64,000 bases of DNA from Litsea cubeba (taxonomy: Eukaryota > Streptophyta > Magnoliopsida > Laurales > Lauraceae), in NCBI GenBank assembly GCA_012931725.1, contig CM022948.1:112565930-112629929 (forward strand), given 5' to 3'. Positions 49,375-61,769 of this stretch are shown here, one piece after another (position 1 is the stretch's first letter; every line of letters starts with the position of its first letter). Under the pieces are notes generated by a model. That model saw nothing but the letters and a program-made list of their open reading frames with translations. It was not told the DNA's origin and did no database searches. A program made the position numbers and the translations under genes.

Positions 49375-51905
49375 GAGAAAATTAGCGAAAGGTCCCTATA
49401 AGTCAATGTTTCCAGCCTCTAGTCCAAGCAAAAACTTATTAAGGCCTCTGGTCCACTTAGCTAGACTTTTTCCAGCCTTAGGTCCCTGCATCCACATGAT
49501 CTCATTTTTCATGACTAATTTACCCTTTCAACCATTTTAGACAAGAAATTATGAAATTCAAATTTTAAATCTTGTATTATCCCTCTTCTTTTTCAACCTG
49601 GACATGTTGAATCGGTGCTTAGGGCATAAAAGAAACAGATGAAGAAATGAGAGAGGAGAAAGGAGAAAGGAGAGAGGAGATGGGCGCTTGGTGATGATCA
49701 CAGTAGTGGGCCATAACAGAAAGACGCCCCATCGATTGCAGTTGCAGTTGCAGGTTCCCATCGAGAGTAGTTGCTGATCAATCGGAGAGCGAGGCTAGGG
49801 ATTGAATCACACGATCAAGGGCAGAGATCAGGGTGGGTTATCACACAGTGCACAGATCAGTGGCTTTTGTTCCCAGCAAACCAGACCACCAGTCGCTCCT
49901 GAAAGGGCTCGGAGAAGAAGGATTTGGATTTCGCCAGCAGAGAAGACTCTGCATTTACAGCATTGTGTTCAGAGAAGGAAGGCAACATCACCGCTACCTA
50001 CAACTGATTCTAGCCATCATCTGAGCAGAGAAGGGCGCAGGTGTTGCAACAATAACAAAGACAACCATGGAGGATCTTATTTGCAGTCGCCGATCGGTGA
50101 AAATCTCAGAGGACTCGGTCGCCCTTCTCAGGAGATCGAAGAATGCAGCGACCAACGCTGCTTGGTGATGTCGGAGAAGTAGAAGAAGGCAATAGGGCTA
50201 CCAGTCCTCTATTGCAGAAACAGAAGGAAGGAGGAAGAAGACGATGTTGTTCGACATTGCTGCAGAATCCGATCGCCTACACCGGAGAGCAGAGAAGAGT
50301 TGCAAAAGACAGAGGCATAAAGGATCGGTTTCGATCTGTGTTTGTCCCATGCAGATCATTGCAGAAACGCCCGGATCCGGATTTTTCAGCCGGAGAAGAG
50401 GACCGGAAGAAAAGGATTGTCCAGTCAGAGGTTCGTCTCATCGGAGAAGACGGATCCGTACTCGATGACGAGGAAGAAGGCCAGAGCCTTTTGCAAGTTG
50501 TGTTACAGAACAAGAGCAATCGAGGAAGAAAACTGCCAAAGATGGCATAGCGCCAGTTACAGGTGTTGGGAGGAAGGAGACGACCCAATTGGGTCGTTTG
50601 TGAGTCAGGTCCAGGTCAGTTCGACCTGACCGATTTCACAGAAGCCCAGGAACAGTCCGTATTCAGCAGTACAGTCAAGGTAGTTTGACCAGGTTCAACG
50701 GCCAGAATTGTTTATTTACGTTTTTGTCAAGTTTATCTGAGTTTTAACAAATTTATATGAGTTTTTGTCAAATTTATCTAAGTTTTTTTAAAATTTATCT
50801 GAATTTTCGTCAAATTTATCTGAGTTTTGGAGAAATTTATCTGAATTTTCGTCAAATTTATCTGAGTTCTGGAGAAATTTATCTGAATTTTCGTCAAATT
50901 TATCTGAGTTCTGGAGAAATTTATCTGAATTTTCACCAAATTTATCTTAGTTCTGAAACAAAATTTATCTGAATATTCGTCAAATTTATCTGAGTTCTGG
51001 AACAAAATTTATCTGAATTTGGCAAATTTATTTGGATTTTTGAAAAATATAGCCGAGTTTCTAACAAATTTATCTCCATTTTAAAAAATTTTATTGAGTT
51101 TTTGAACGAATATTTCTATAATTTTGACAAATTTATTTGTATTTGCTTAGATCTATTTATGTTTTTAAAATTTATTTGTGTCATTTGAAATTTATTTGTG
51201 TTTTTGAAATAAATTTAACTGAGTTTTGACAAAAATACTTGAGTTTTTGGAAAAAAATTTTGAAATTTGAAAAATTGGTTTATCTTAGTTTTGGCAAATG
51301 TATTTGCATTTTTTAAAATTTATTTGTATTTTTAGATTTTATTTACGTCTTTTGAAATTTATTCTTATTTTTTAAAATTTATTTGCATTTTTAAAATTTT
51401 ATTTGGATCTTTTGAGATTTATTTGAGTTTTTTGAAATTTATTTACTTTTTTTGAAATTTATTTGGATCTTTTAAAATTTATTTGCGTCTTTTAAATTGA
51501 TTTTCTTCTTTTAAAATTTGTTTATATTTGTTTATATTTATTTGGATCTTTTGAAATTTGTTTGCGTCGTTTTAAATTTCTATGCATTCTTTTGAGATTT
51601 ATTGGAATTTTTTGAAATTATTGTATTTTTTAAAATTTATTTACGTTATTTTGAAATATATTTGTTTATTTTTAAAATTTATTTGAAATTCTCATTATTG
51701 GGATTCCATTCATCATGGTCAATTAAATGTTAGTTGACCATTATTAATGGGATATCCCACCAATCATGGCATATGATTTAAAGAAATGGCAAATTGGACA
51801 TTTTAGGTGTGAATAAGTGTGAGAGGGACCTTTGGAAGCATGACTTTTTTTTGTGGACCTAAGGCAATAAAGTGACATGTTTAGGGACCTATCGCCGAAT
51901 GCCCC
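49375..51905. mobile_element. Pack-MULE-like element B (2531 bp), inverted relative to A
   Basis: Ends match element A in reverse: GAAAATTAGCGAAAGGTCCC at the left, ...AGGGACCTATCGCCGAATGCC at the right. About 200 bp at each end plus the AT array are shared with A; cargo from about 49600 to 50720 is unrelated to A's. T runs at both flanks are compatible with a 9-T duplication but not diagnostic. Cargo frames on the plus strand (49802-50182, 50143-50550) have no recognised match. Confidence 0.72.
50725..51690. repeat. AT-rich 21-bp tandem array B
   Basis: Left half is regular: AAATTTATCTGAATTTTCGTC alternates with AAATTTATCTGAGTTCTGGAG, a 42-bp higher-order unit. The right half is degenerate. 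Confidence 0.88.
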
Positions 51906-53229
51906 TTTTTTTTTTTTTTTTGCATTTGTGGGGTCATTTACGTATAGAAACTTAATGATGAAGTTCTCTACACTACACTGGAGAAATTATCATTGTTTTT
52001 TTGGTAAATGTGAAAATGATCATTTGTTATGTCATAATAAACTAAGGATGCCTATCTTAGTAGAATAAAGGACTCTTGAAAACCCTATAAAAGGCATATG
52101 GAACCCTAAATCTAAGTAATCTAGTGCATAATTAAGAGATCATCTTGATCACATCCAAATAGAATGCAAAGATGGAAGAAAAAACCTATAAAATGCATAT
52201 AATGATTGTGAGAACATCACTGTAGAGTTTGGAAAAGAAAAAAGGCTCCAAAAGTTGTCTTCTTTGTAAAAGGTGATCCTCATATGTGTGTCCCTTTAGA
52301 GAATCCATACTCGAGTGGAGGAGAAAAAACTTTGTTGTTAGATGTTTTTTTATTTCTCACGGGCATATTCAACAACTAGATTTAAGTCCCTTGCTCTGCA
52401 ATATAACATTCTCTGTAACATTTTAATATAGAATAGAATATAACCATTTTATTCATAACAGTATTTATGTTGATTAAATGGGTGTGGTCTACTTAATCAT
52501 AAGCCTATTAAGGACCCAATCCATATCCACTTATCTACACTTTTAGGATATCCAGTTACTTTGCTAAAAGATTTAGGAAAATGAAGTGTGGATGGGCCAA
52601 ACTCAACACATCACAATATAATTCGCATATAGACTTCAATTTATACTAGTAAAAAAAGACCCGTGCTAAGCCCGGGTCTAAAAATATTACTAAAACTTAA
52701 CTAAAAATCATAATAATAAATTTTAATAAAGATAATTTATTTGCTAGTTATTGGAAAAAGAAGAAACACTTGGGCATTAAATGTTTAAGAAAATGTGAGG
52801 AGATGATATTAAATGTTTAAGGAAAATACTATCAAGTGTCAAAATAGTACTGCCAAGTGTCAAAATATAAAAAATTTAGATTGTTGACACATGACATGAC
52901 TTTCCATCCCAAATTTTTGTCTTATAATATATAGATAGATTATGCTCGTTGCAACTGACTTAAAAAAAAATAGACACTCACGGCCTACGTCACGTGTAAT
53001 ATAAAAGCACCCGCTTTATTTTAGTACACGTTACATTACATCAGCCGATACTTCAGCAGGAACAACGTACCCTCTTCTTGTGTATACAAGAGTACAAGAC
53101 TAATCTCCTTCTCTCATAGTCCCAGTTTCTCTCTCAATCTCTCATAATACAATGCTTTCACAGTTTAATATAAATATATGAAGCCCTAAACCCCCTACAT
53201 ACTCATAACCATCGGATCTAACCTTATAA
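51906..53229. other. intergenic region
   Basis: No gene recognised. Includes the possible element at 52647-52942. Confidence 0.45.
52647..52942. mobile_element. possible small DNA element with a CCCGGG-type hairpin
   Basis: ACTAGTAAAAAAAGACCCGT with a short hairpin (GACCCGTGCTAAGCCCGGGTC) at one end and TATAATATATAGATAGAT at the other resembles a common plant repeat. Class not determined. Confidence 0.3.
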
Positions 53230-53579
53230 GACCATCTCCAACCTAAACGGCAATTAAAATATCAACTCAAAGTTGATGTGCCACGTAGGATGTTCAACTC
53301 TCCAACTAAAACAGCAAGTGCCCCACTCAAAATTGATACATCCCCAAAATATCTCAACTTTGCCTTAGAAGCAACTCAAAGTAGCAAATGATAAAATAAA
53401 ATAAAATAATGCAACACATGGAATACAATAATACGGAAAGTAAAAAAATATTAATAAAATTTGCTACTTCTGTTGAAGTGCAACTTTTTAAAAGTAGCAA
53501 ATGGAGGTAGCAAATTTGTATTGAGGTAGCAAAGTACACATTTGCTACCTCAAATTTGCTACTCCCCTCGATAATGGTC
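53230..53579. mobile_element. Tourist-like (PIF/Harbinger) MITE, 350 bp
   Basis: TAA flanks both ends (53227-53229, 53580-53582). Ends GACCATCTCCAAC and inverted GACCATTATCGAG. Internal GTAGCAAAT repeats in both orientations. Confidence 0.6.
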
Positions 53580-54004
53580 TAACAAAGGGTCCAGATTTCA
53601 CAGACAAAATTACATATTAACCCCTATAAATTAATAGCACGTCTAGATCAGGCTTCACTAACCCATCAAAAGGACTCATTGGGTAAATACCTTGGCTATT
53701 AGCATTTCTTGGCCACCATCACTAAGCAAGAAAGAAAAGTCAATGACAAATGAGTTATAAATCCGTCAAGTATATTCCAAGCTTAAGTTGGTTCAAGAAC
53801 AAAGCAATGGAGTCAAGTATACTCTTTAACATTCTCATATTATTTCTATTATTATTGTGTCATTTGGATTGAACCCAAGGAGATACCCTTGTGGATTAAG
53901 GCTTAATAAGCTAATACATTACACTTTGAAAAAAAAGTAAATTAAGTGGGAGGCCAGCTCCCCTAAGTTCAAGTATGTGGTGGGGCCCACTTGGAGACCC
54001 ACAT

Positions 54005-54044
<40 letters not shown>
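54005..54044. repeat. homopolymer of 40 G
   Basis: Uninterrupted G run within GC-poor DNA; length is likely unreliable. Other G/C runs occur at 54895-54920, 55075-55097, 55484-55519, 56917-56935 and 61503-61521. Confidence 0.85.
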
Positions 54045-54045
<1 letters not shown>

Positions 54046-54340
54046 GGTTTCAAGGACTCCCTATGATCTTCCTCCTTGCAAAAAATCAGCCCCAATCGTA
54101 ATTTCTATCATCTCCATATGGGCCCAAGAGTTTAATGGTCAACAATCCATTCGGATTGATATATAGTCAATCCAACGGTCCAGTAAATTCGGATCTTACC
54201 GAAAGTTGGTGGACATGTGCAATTTAAGGGGGTCATGTGTTTGGTTCATTTGGATGGACCAAAGGTGGGCCCCACAAGCACGAGCTTACAAATTTTTTCT
54301 ATAAGCTCGAGCTTAATTAGGGTTGCCTTAGCCATTAAGT

Positions 54341-54650
54341 GGTTAATAAAGTGTGACTCTTTTGGCATAAAAATCTCAAATGCTCATAGGCTCTTGCTTT
54401 TAAGAGCGTTACACTTGGAAAAAGAGTAGAGAATGTGGTTAATGCAGTGTGAGTCTTTTAGCATGAAAATCAAGTGATAAGATGACATAATAATTATTGG
54501 GAGTAAAACTCGATATGTGACCATCCTATTTGTAAGAGAATTGCACATAAAAAAGAGTAGTTAAGATGTGGTTAATGAAGTGTGGTTCTTTTGACATGAA
54601 AATCATGTGATATGATGGCAGAATAGTGATTGGGACTCGGACTATAGTGG
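54341..54650. repeat. three diverged direct repeats
   Basis: GGTTAATRMAGTGTGRNTCTTTTGRCATRAAAATC starts at about 54341, 54437 and 54570. Units are 96 and 133 bp apart, with an ATGTGRY tail shared by the last two. Confidence 0.65.
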
Positions 54651-54894
54651 GGACAACCTAGTATAAATTTAAACTATTTAATTAAACACCTTCCTCTTGC
54701 ATTTAATGTGGCCAAATTTTCCTCTAATACTGGTTGGTCTCATTATTAAATGGAATATATGATGTTTATTTATAAAACATATGACTAGAAAGTTTCTTGG
54801 AGTGAATCCACTGTGACTACTTGGTAGTCCACTTTTAGTTGGGAATGAATACCACTTTTTTTTCTTTTTTTTTTCTTTTTCTTTTTTTTTTTTT

Positions 54895-55482
54895 GGGGGG
54901 GGGGGGGGGGCGGGGGGGGGCGCTCTATTGGCACAACAAAAATCTCTCTTCTCACAGTAAAAAAAAAAAAAAGAAAAAACGGATTTTCCTAAATTACCCC
55001 TCCCCTCTCCTCCCTCCTCCCTCATCCTCTTCCCTTCCTCTCTCATCCTCCACCCTCTTCCTTCATCTCCCCTTCCCCCCCCCCCCCCCCCCCCCCCTCC
55101 CCACAAGTCTCCAGCGGGGAGGGAGCTCTGACCGGCTGGCCGATCTCCCTCCCCCTCTCCCTCACTCCCCTTCCATTTTCTTCTCCCTCTCCTTCCCTCT
55201 CCTTCCCTTCCCCCCTCCCCCTCCCAGTCACCGGCGGGAGGGAGATCGGGCTGCTGCAGGCGGACTGGTTTTTCCGCCCGCCTGCAGCAGCCCGATCTCC
55301 CTCCCGGCGGTGACTGGGAGGGGGAGGGGGAGGGGGAGTGGGGGAGGGAAGGAGAGGGAAGGAGAGGGAAGGAGAGGGAGAAGAGAGAGAAGAGAGAAAG
55401 AAAATGGAAGGGGAGGGAGGAAGAAAGAGGGAGAGAGGGAGGGAGACCGCCTAGCCGACCGGGGCTCCCTCCCTGCCGGAGA

Positions 55483-55520
<38 letters not shown>

Positions 55521-55654
55521 GAGAGAAGAGGGTGGAGGGTGGGAGAGGAAGGGAAGAGGAGGAGGAGGGAGGAAGGGAGGGGTAGTTTAGGAAAAAATAT
55601 TTTTGTCTTCTAGTGCTGTGGGGAGAGAAAATTTTGCGGTGCCAATAGCACTCC

Positions 55655-55657
<3 letters not shown>
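54895..55657. mobile_element. foldback element, ~380-bp inverted arms
   Basis: The ends CGCTCTATTGGCAC-ACAAAA and, inverted, GTGCTATTGGCACCGCAAAA begin two arms that pair through most of the element. A central hairpin pairs 55211-55263 with about 55274-55331: GGGAGATCGGGCTGCTGCAG, loop about 14 nt. T runs flank both sides. Long purine/pyrimidine tracts make spurious open frames. Superfamily unclear. Confidence 0.75.
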
Positions 55658-55686
<29 letters not shown>

Positions 55687-57906
55687 GTGGGAATGAATCC
55701 CAGTTTTGGTTGGAAATAAATCTCACATGATTCCTTGTTTATTTTTGTCTTTTGTATGTTTGAAAGTTTTTCTACTCTTGGGTCTTTTTGTAAAGTACTT
55801 GATTTAAGATGTTTTCAAGGATAAGAAGACTTATTTTCAAAAGTTACCAATATCCATAATTTCTTGCATATGAAGCTATTGGACTTTCCATCGTGTGAGT
55901 AGTAGTTCCCATCTTTTGCATTTTTAGACCATTCAAGAGGCTTCTAAGGTTCAAGCATAGGGCATCCGATACGGGCTGGATTTATACTAGAATGGGCTCG
56001 AGTTGGGTCATGGTTAATGGAACCCATTCTAGACTATGCACATCTCAATATTGCTGAATTTTCATCATATTTGGGCTTGATTTGATCTGATTAGATGGTC
56101 CAAAAGGATCATATGGGTGTTGTTTTTTATCCCTTAAATAGTTCTGAGTTTTTCACAATGCATGGTTTTGGTTTCATCTTAGCCATCTAATCAATGATTT
56201 AACCCCATTTGTTTGATCTTTCCTCTGATTAGCCTGGGATCTTGACTCTTTTCTTTTTTTTATCAGGTTGAGCCAATTAATCTACAGCTAGGAACCTAGG
56301 TCGGTCATATATCCAACATCTTGATCGTGAGCTCCTACACCACTAACAGACCCACCCACATACAACCAATTCCCTCATCAATTGGAATTTCTGAAGCCCT
56401 AGGTGTTCATGGCCCGGGCTGGGCAATATCCTAGCCTGGCCATGATTTTAAACAAAAGGCCGGAGCCCGGACCAAGCCTAACTTGGGCCATAAGTACCTG
56501 GTCTGAGCCCAGCCCCACCTATAATAGATTAGGCCCGAGCCTGGGTGTATTATATTTTATAAAGGAAAGGGAAAATGTTTACAGACCCAACACTAGTTAG
56601 GAGAGAAATCATGTGACAAACAGATGACTGGATTTGCTGCAAGAAACAACATCAACGTGAAAGAAGAAATCAAGTGCGACTCACGAACCCTTTTAGTGTT
56701 AACCTAAACACCTTTACTATACTTTTCCTTGGTAATCACAACTTTATTTTTTGCATTACACCGAATTTAGCAGAAACACTGCAAGATACAACATAATGGT
56801 CCTAAAACAATACAAGATAAAATGCACGATTCATATTAAGGCCGTTTGTTTTATCTGCATTTGATTCCTGCAGTGCATTCTAATAGAAGGGATAAGTGGA
56901 AAGGTGAAGGTAATATGGGGGGGGGGGGGGGGGGGTGGAAGTGGAAATTAAAATGATTTGGCGAATATACATTAAGCTAAGAACTTTTTTTTTTTATTAA
57001 CTCAGGCCGATCAGTTCAAAACCTGGCCTGTTTGGAGAGCCCTACACTGGTTTTTTTCACAAGTGAAATCCTGTCAACCAGATTGGGCGCAACTGGCCGG
57101 CCCCTGGGGCCTGGAGGGCATTACTTGGGCCTTGCTATAGACAAGCGAAGCCCAGAATTTAGACAGTTGATCCAACTGACGGAATCTATATCCTGAACAA
57201 ACCACACCCAAAATTTAACTCAAGAGACCATCTTGAAGCCACTTGAAGGTAGGTGGTGATAATGAATATAGAGCGGTCCAGATTCATGGAGAACTAATGG
57301 GGTCTGTCCAGTTTTTTTAAAAAACTGGGCATTGTTGGTGGGTGCCAGCAGATCAACACTCTGGAATTCTGATCATTCAAACCTGGAAGACTTACATTAC
57401 TGAAGCATTTTACCTTTAATAAAGGAAAAACGCCTTTCAAAAATCAAAATCAAAGGAAAATAATAAAATAGAAGGAGAAGGTAACATAAGCACAAAGCCC
57501 AGAAATAAATCAAAGAAACTTGCTCCCTGTTGGCTGTATTTTACAGCAACAAAGGATTTTACTCCTAAACAAGAGAAGATTTTGCAGGCTTCTTTTTGGG
57601 TTCAGACTCTCTGATAGCTGGAAAGAAGTCGGGTAGCGGTTTTCCGTTTGGGATTTATAATGATGTGATTGTGAGGTACTTCCAAAGAGTCCCTACTGAT
57701 TCTCTATAAATGGTGACTATGAAATAGAGATGAGAAAAAAATTAAAAAACAACAGAGAGTAGACAACAAATGATAGCGTCTTATCTGGAAAACAGAAAGG
57801 ACACCAGTGAAAGAAATACGCACAATCATTGGATGGGTTTGGACGTGTCTAAACCCCATACATTGAGAAGATGCATCATGTTCCGCAAAAAGGTCTTACT
57901 TCTTCT
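55658..57906. other. intergenic region and 3' flank of the 57.9-kb gene
   Basis: No gene recognised. A 19-G run lies at 56917-56935. Confidence 0.45.
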
Positions 57907-58239
57907 CTAACCCTCAACTACAAATTCATCAAAGTTCCAGTCCCTCACAAGGTCCCTTCTCACAGCACGGCTTCGAACTAGTCTTGGTGCTCCAACAATG
58001 CCTTGGCTGTTTGTTATGAAAGGCTGCGGGGTCACCTTGGATGTCATCATGGTGCGTGCACCTTCCGGTGGAACAGATACTTTCCTGCTCAAGCAGTTGA
58101 CTATAGCTGAGCATCGACCCTCACTGTCTGAACTCGAGGTGGAGTAGCTTCTAAAAGATTGTGATGGACTGTCTACACTGTGACAAACGAGACATGCTAG
58201 AGTCATAGCTCGGAGTGCCCTCAATAAAAAAAGAGACTG
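57907..58239 (-). CDS. 3' exon of an uncharacterised plant gene
   Basis: The minus-strand frame reads RALRAMTLACLVCHSVDSPS, then SFRSYSTSSSDSEGRC, SKVTPQPF, RLVRSRAVRRDL and the C-terminus WNFDEFVVEG, with TAG at 57907-57909. The composition and Ser-rich SYSTSSSDSEGRC block look like real coding sequence of a plant-specific family whose function I do not know. The first in-frame ATG is 58206 (99 aa), but similar-looking sequence continues upstream, so the exon probably opens after an acceptor: GGCAG/CAG at 58240 or TTGAG/GG at 58220. The upstream exon, if any, was not found; a Mutator-like element starts 160 bp away. No signal or membrane segment is obvious. Confidence 0.6.
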   Translation of the reverse strand, partial: QSLFLLRALRAMTLACLVCHSVDSPSQSFRSYSTSSSDSEGRCSAIVNCLSRKVSVPPEGARTMMTSKVTPQPFITNSQGIVGAPRLVRSRAVRRDLVRDWNFDEFVVEG

Positions 58240-58397
58240 CTGCCATCCATGTCAAAGAATATCAAGACATGATTAATAATCAGGAATCAGGATGAATACA
58301 TAGAAAAACAAATCGAATCAGTTAATAGTCAAGCATTGTTGCATGACCAAATCTGTTCTGATCTGAAGCAAAAGATTTTATTTATTATTATTTTTTG

Positions 58398-59809
58398 GGG
58401 AAAATTACAAAACAGGGCTTTAGTTTTTTGCAGATTTCAAAACAGGACAAAATTAAAATGTGACTTCAAAATCGGCCTTAAGTTTTCTAAAAGCATTTCA
58501 ATTGAGGACATCCGGTGATTTTGATGATATTCCGGCCGTTTTCTTTCCTATTTTTTTCAAAACGCCCCTTACCTCCATCCTTTCCCATTCCCATCACCTC
58601 TCTTTGCCATCATCCTCCAGGCAGCGCCAACCTCTCAGTCACGTAGCAGCCCACATGTCCAAGGCGCAGGCCTCACTCACCTCCATCACCATCTCTATCT
58701 CACCATCCCAGGCACAAACTCCATCCCAGAACCCATCTTCATTTTCACCTAGCTCATAGCCCCGGCGAACAGAAACCATCTCTCTCGCAACCCTGTCTCT
58801 TCATCATCAATCGAAGAAGATGATATAATCGAATTGGACTTGGTTATAAAACTATAATTCAGATCGGGCACCAACATGAAAATCGAATTAAGATCGAGCT
58901 GGCCCAATACCCCTACCAAGCTGCCCGTGTTGCGACCCTACAGTACAGACAACTCACATTTCTCATCCCATCACTAAGACCTAAATAATATTGCTGAAAG
59001 ATGATTCAGTCTAATGATCACTATTACAACTTCATATCAAGAGATCTTATCTCAGCCAAGCAGAAGCTACTGTCAGCAAGATCTTAATCACTTGAACAAA
59101 CCCTTGTTATTTTCGAGTATCATCCCAATTTTTTTTGGCAAGAGGATTTAGTGTGCTTGTAGATTAAAACTCAAAATATAACAAAGAGACTTTCTATTAA
59201 AGAAGTGGAAATCAAACGCAACAGATCAAACAATCAATCACACATAGTAATAAAACATGATTATAGAAACGGAGGATGGCTTCACAGGCCTCTGGCAAGC
59301 ATCTGTTCATAGTTCTCGATCGACTCAAGCCGTTGGATCTGAAGCTGCTGCCTGAATCTCTTGATGAATGCGTCGGCACATTCGTTAATGTCGTCGGCCG
59401 GGGATCAATATTCGTCACCTCCACAGGAGCCTTTTTTCCCCTGAGGTGGGTCCTCTGGTGCCTGTGTGCTTCTTCTCCTGATATGGGTTTAGGATTGAGA
59501 GGGGACATGGAAGCTTTCTTTATGTTCTTCGATTGATGATGAAGACACGGGACTCTTCAAGACTCTTGAAATCCTTCTGTCTTCTTGGATGGCCGAGAGA
59601 GGAGGGGAATGGGAAAGAATGGAGGTAAGGGCATTTTGGGGGTTTTGGAAAAAATGAGGGAAGAAACAGTCGGAAAATCATCAAAATCGCCGGATGTCCT
59701 CAATTGAAATGCTTTTAGAAAACTCACGGCCTATTTTGAAATCACATTTTAATTTCGTCCTGTTTTTGAAACCTTCAAAAAACTTAAGCCCTGTTTTTGT
59801 AATTTTCCC
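58398..59809. mobile_element. Mutator-like element with ~190-bp TIRs
   Basis: Left GGGAAAATTACAAAACAGGG and right inverted GGGAAAATTACAAAAACAGG start long TIRs that pair through TTCAATTGAGGACATCCGG. Flanks TTATTTTTTG and TTATTTTTTTG agree as a 9-10 bp duplication. The ~1 kb interior has frames on both strands (59212-59508 minus, 59276-59536 plus) without recognised similarity; they may be captured sequence. Confidence 0.75.
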
Positions 59810-59820
59810 TTATTTTTTTG

Positions 59821-61430
59821 ACACAGTTGCCCCATGAGAAAAAGACATGTTTTAAATGAACTTATAGAAAAGGAGGGGAACACTGCAGAAAAACCTTATG
59901 GTTTAAATTATTAAGAAAAAAACTCAAGCATCAAATTTAAGTAAATATACAAAGAATTAAAATACGTGGAGAAACAAATCCACCAGTTAGCTAACTAAGC
60001 ATGCCCTTGTTAACTAGTAGTACTACACTAATTGTATGAAACCATCAGCAGGTGGAAGTATGCAAGCTATTTGCTTCACTGAAGCACAAAGATGAAACAC
60101 CTAACATGTTGAAATGATGACTGAGATTCGAACAAGAGTATTTAAGTACTTGCTGTGTGCCCAACTCTACAGAGAACATGCCAAATTTCAGTGTCATTTT
60201 TCTGCAATGGTTAACAAATTCTTAAGAACTAAGAATTTCTCATGGACAACGCTCACCTTTCCGGTCACTGATGATTTTACCTCCCAAGCACCTGCTGGAG
60301 AAATAGGAATGAAAGAACCAAAACAAACTATTTATAGTTTGGAGCTCAATAGTGGTGTGCTCGTGCATACACTACTCATTTGATTGTGATTACTTGGCCT
60401 ATTGATCTTCACTTTGATTATTTGATCTCCTCCTAAGCACTTTCTTGAAACTACAAAGGAAACAATAACAATTGAACTTTTGGAAGTGACTAATGCCATT
60501 ACAGGGAGAATAGTAAATGTATAACTAATTGCTCAGTTTGGTCTATCATGATGGTATATTTGATGATATTTGCCTCTGTTTGATACAGCCAACAAAGCTC
60601 CAAGTTTTAGCGAGTGCCCTGGCAAGTGGCAACAAGAAAATTTATGTCAGAGACTAAATTTTCTCCCAGCCACTTCAGGGACAAAGGCTTTGAGATTTAT
60701 TAAAAGACTACCATAGCCACCAGACTACATTTCTCATGGACTTCTGACTCAACAACTGTGATTATGGTGAAGACTCAGTTGTCTAAATACAAAGTGTTAA
60801 TAAATTGAGTTCCTTCAAACTAACAGAGGTGATGAGTTCACATTGAATTTTATTCTTCTTTTCATTTTTTTTACGATGAATAGAATTAAGTGCATAGTAA
60901 CACTACCTACACCACTCTGCAAAATGTGTGTAGCAGCGTGCATGGATAGGTACCTTGTTGAGAAGGGAAAAATGTATTGTTCCTCCACAACTCTAGCCAA
61001 ATGAAGGCAGCTAAAGACAATTATCTTCAGTATAAACAACTTGAGCAGCCGCAACAGATCGAGCAACTTCAAGTCTTCTGTGCCTAGAAGCCCCAGTGTA
61101 ATAAAAGGTTGAAAAGATGTCAGAAGCCCCAGTGTCATAAAAGGTTGAAAAGATATCTTCTCAAGCCTCAGTGATGAAAGTACACCCCAATCCAGGATGC
61201 AAGTGACACCCACAGCCTATAAAGTATAATGAAAATGCTGTGGAGAAAACAGCATGAATAAAACAATCAAAACCATTCTAAAGCTGTCCCAAATTTTGAC
61301 TCTTGTCAGCACATGAGGACAAGTAGCTATTGTTGCATTTGTACTTCATGATTCATATGGAATGTAGCCATTCTCCAGAGTAAGGTGCAAGTGGTCAAGC
61401 AAGGCTGAGGTTGATCCAATAAGATAATGT
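59821..61430. other. intergenic region
   Basis: No gene confirmed. Could contain a 5' exon of the 57.9-kb gene. Confidence 0.4.
61086..61157. repeat. 36-bp tandem duplication
   Basis: AGAAGCCCCAGTGTAATAAA and AGAAGCCCCAGTGTCATAAA start two adjacent 36-bp units. Confidence 0.9.
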
Positions 61431-61769
61431 ATGTGGCATGATCAGATTATTGGATCCAGACCAAACAATAGAAGGTCTCTACACAATATTCAACCCAAAC
61501 CACCCCCCCCCCCCCCCCCCCAAACAAATCAAATATTGTTTTTTTTTCCTTTTTCCTTTTTTTTTTCTTTTTTTCTTTTTTCTTTTTATTTCTTTTCTTT
61601 TATTCTTTTTTTTTTTTTGCTACAGTGGAGTCACGCCCTTATGTCCCTACCAGCTAAGCTACAACTTACAATTACTTCATCATAGAAAAATTAATTTTGA
61701 TCAATTTGGGGACAAAGGAATTATAAGATTTTTAGCAATACTCATATTATCCTTTCAGGCACTTCTTGT

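Noticed and set aside
49802..50550. Plus-strand frames in Pack-MULE-like element B as genes
   Set aside because: No recognised similarity; better treated as cargo of unknown origin.
54839..55522. 227-codon plus-strand frame over the foldback element
   Set aside because: Built from homopolymers and purine/pyrimidine tracts (poly-Phe, poly-Gly, poly-Pro); not a protein gene.
60815..61213. 132-codon minus-strand frame as the missing 5' exon of the 57.9-kb gene
   Set aside because: Contains a recent 36-bp duplication, has no matching donor phase and no similarity to the expected family.
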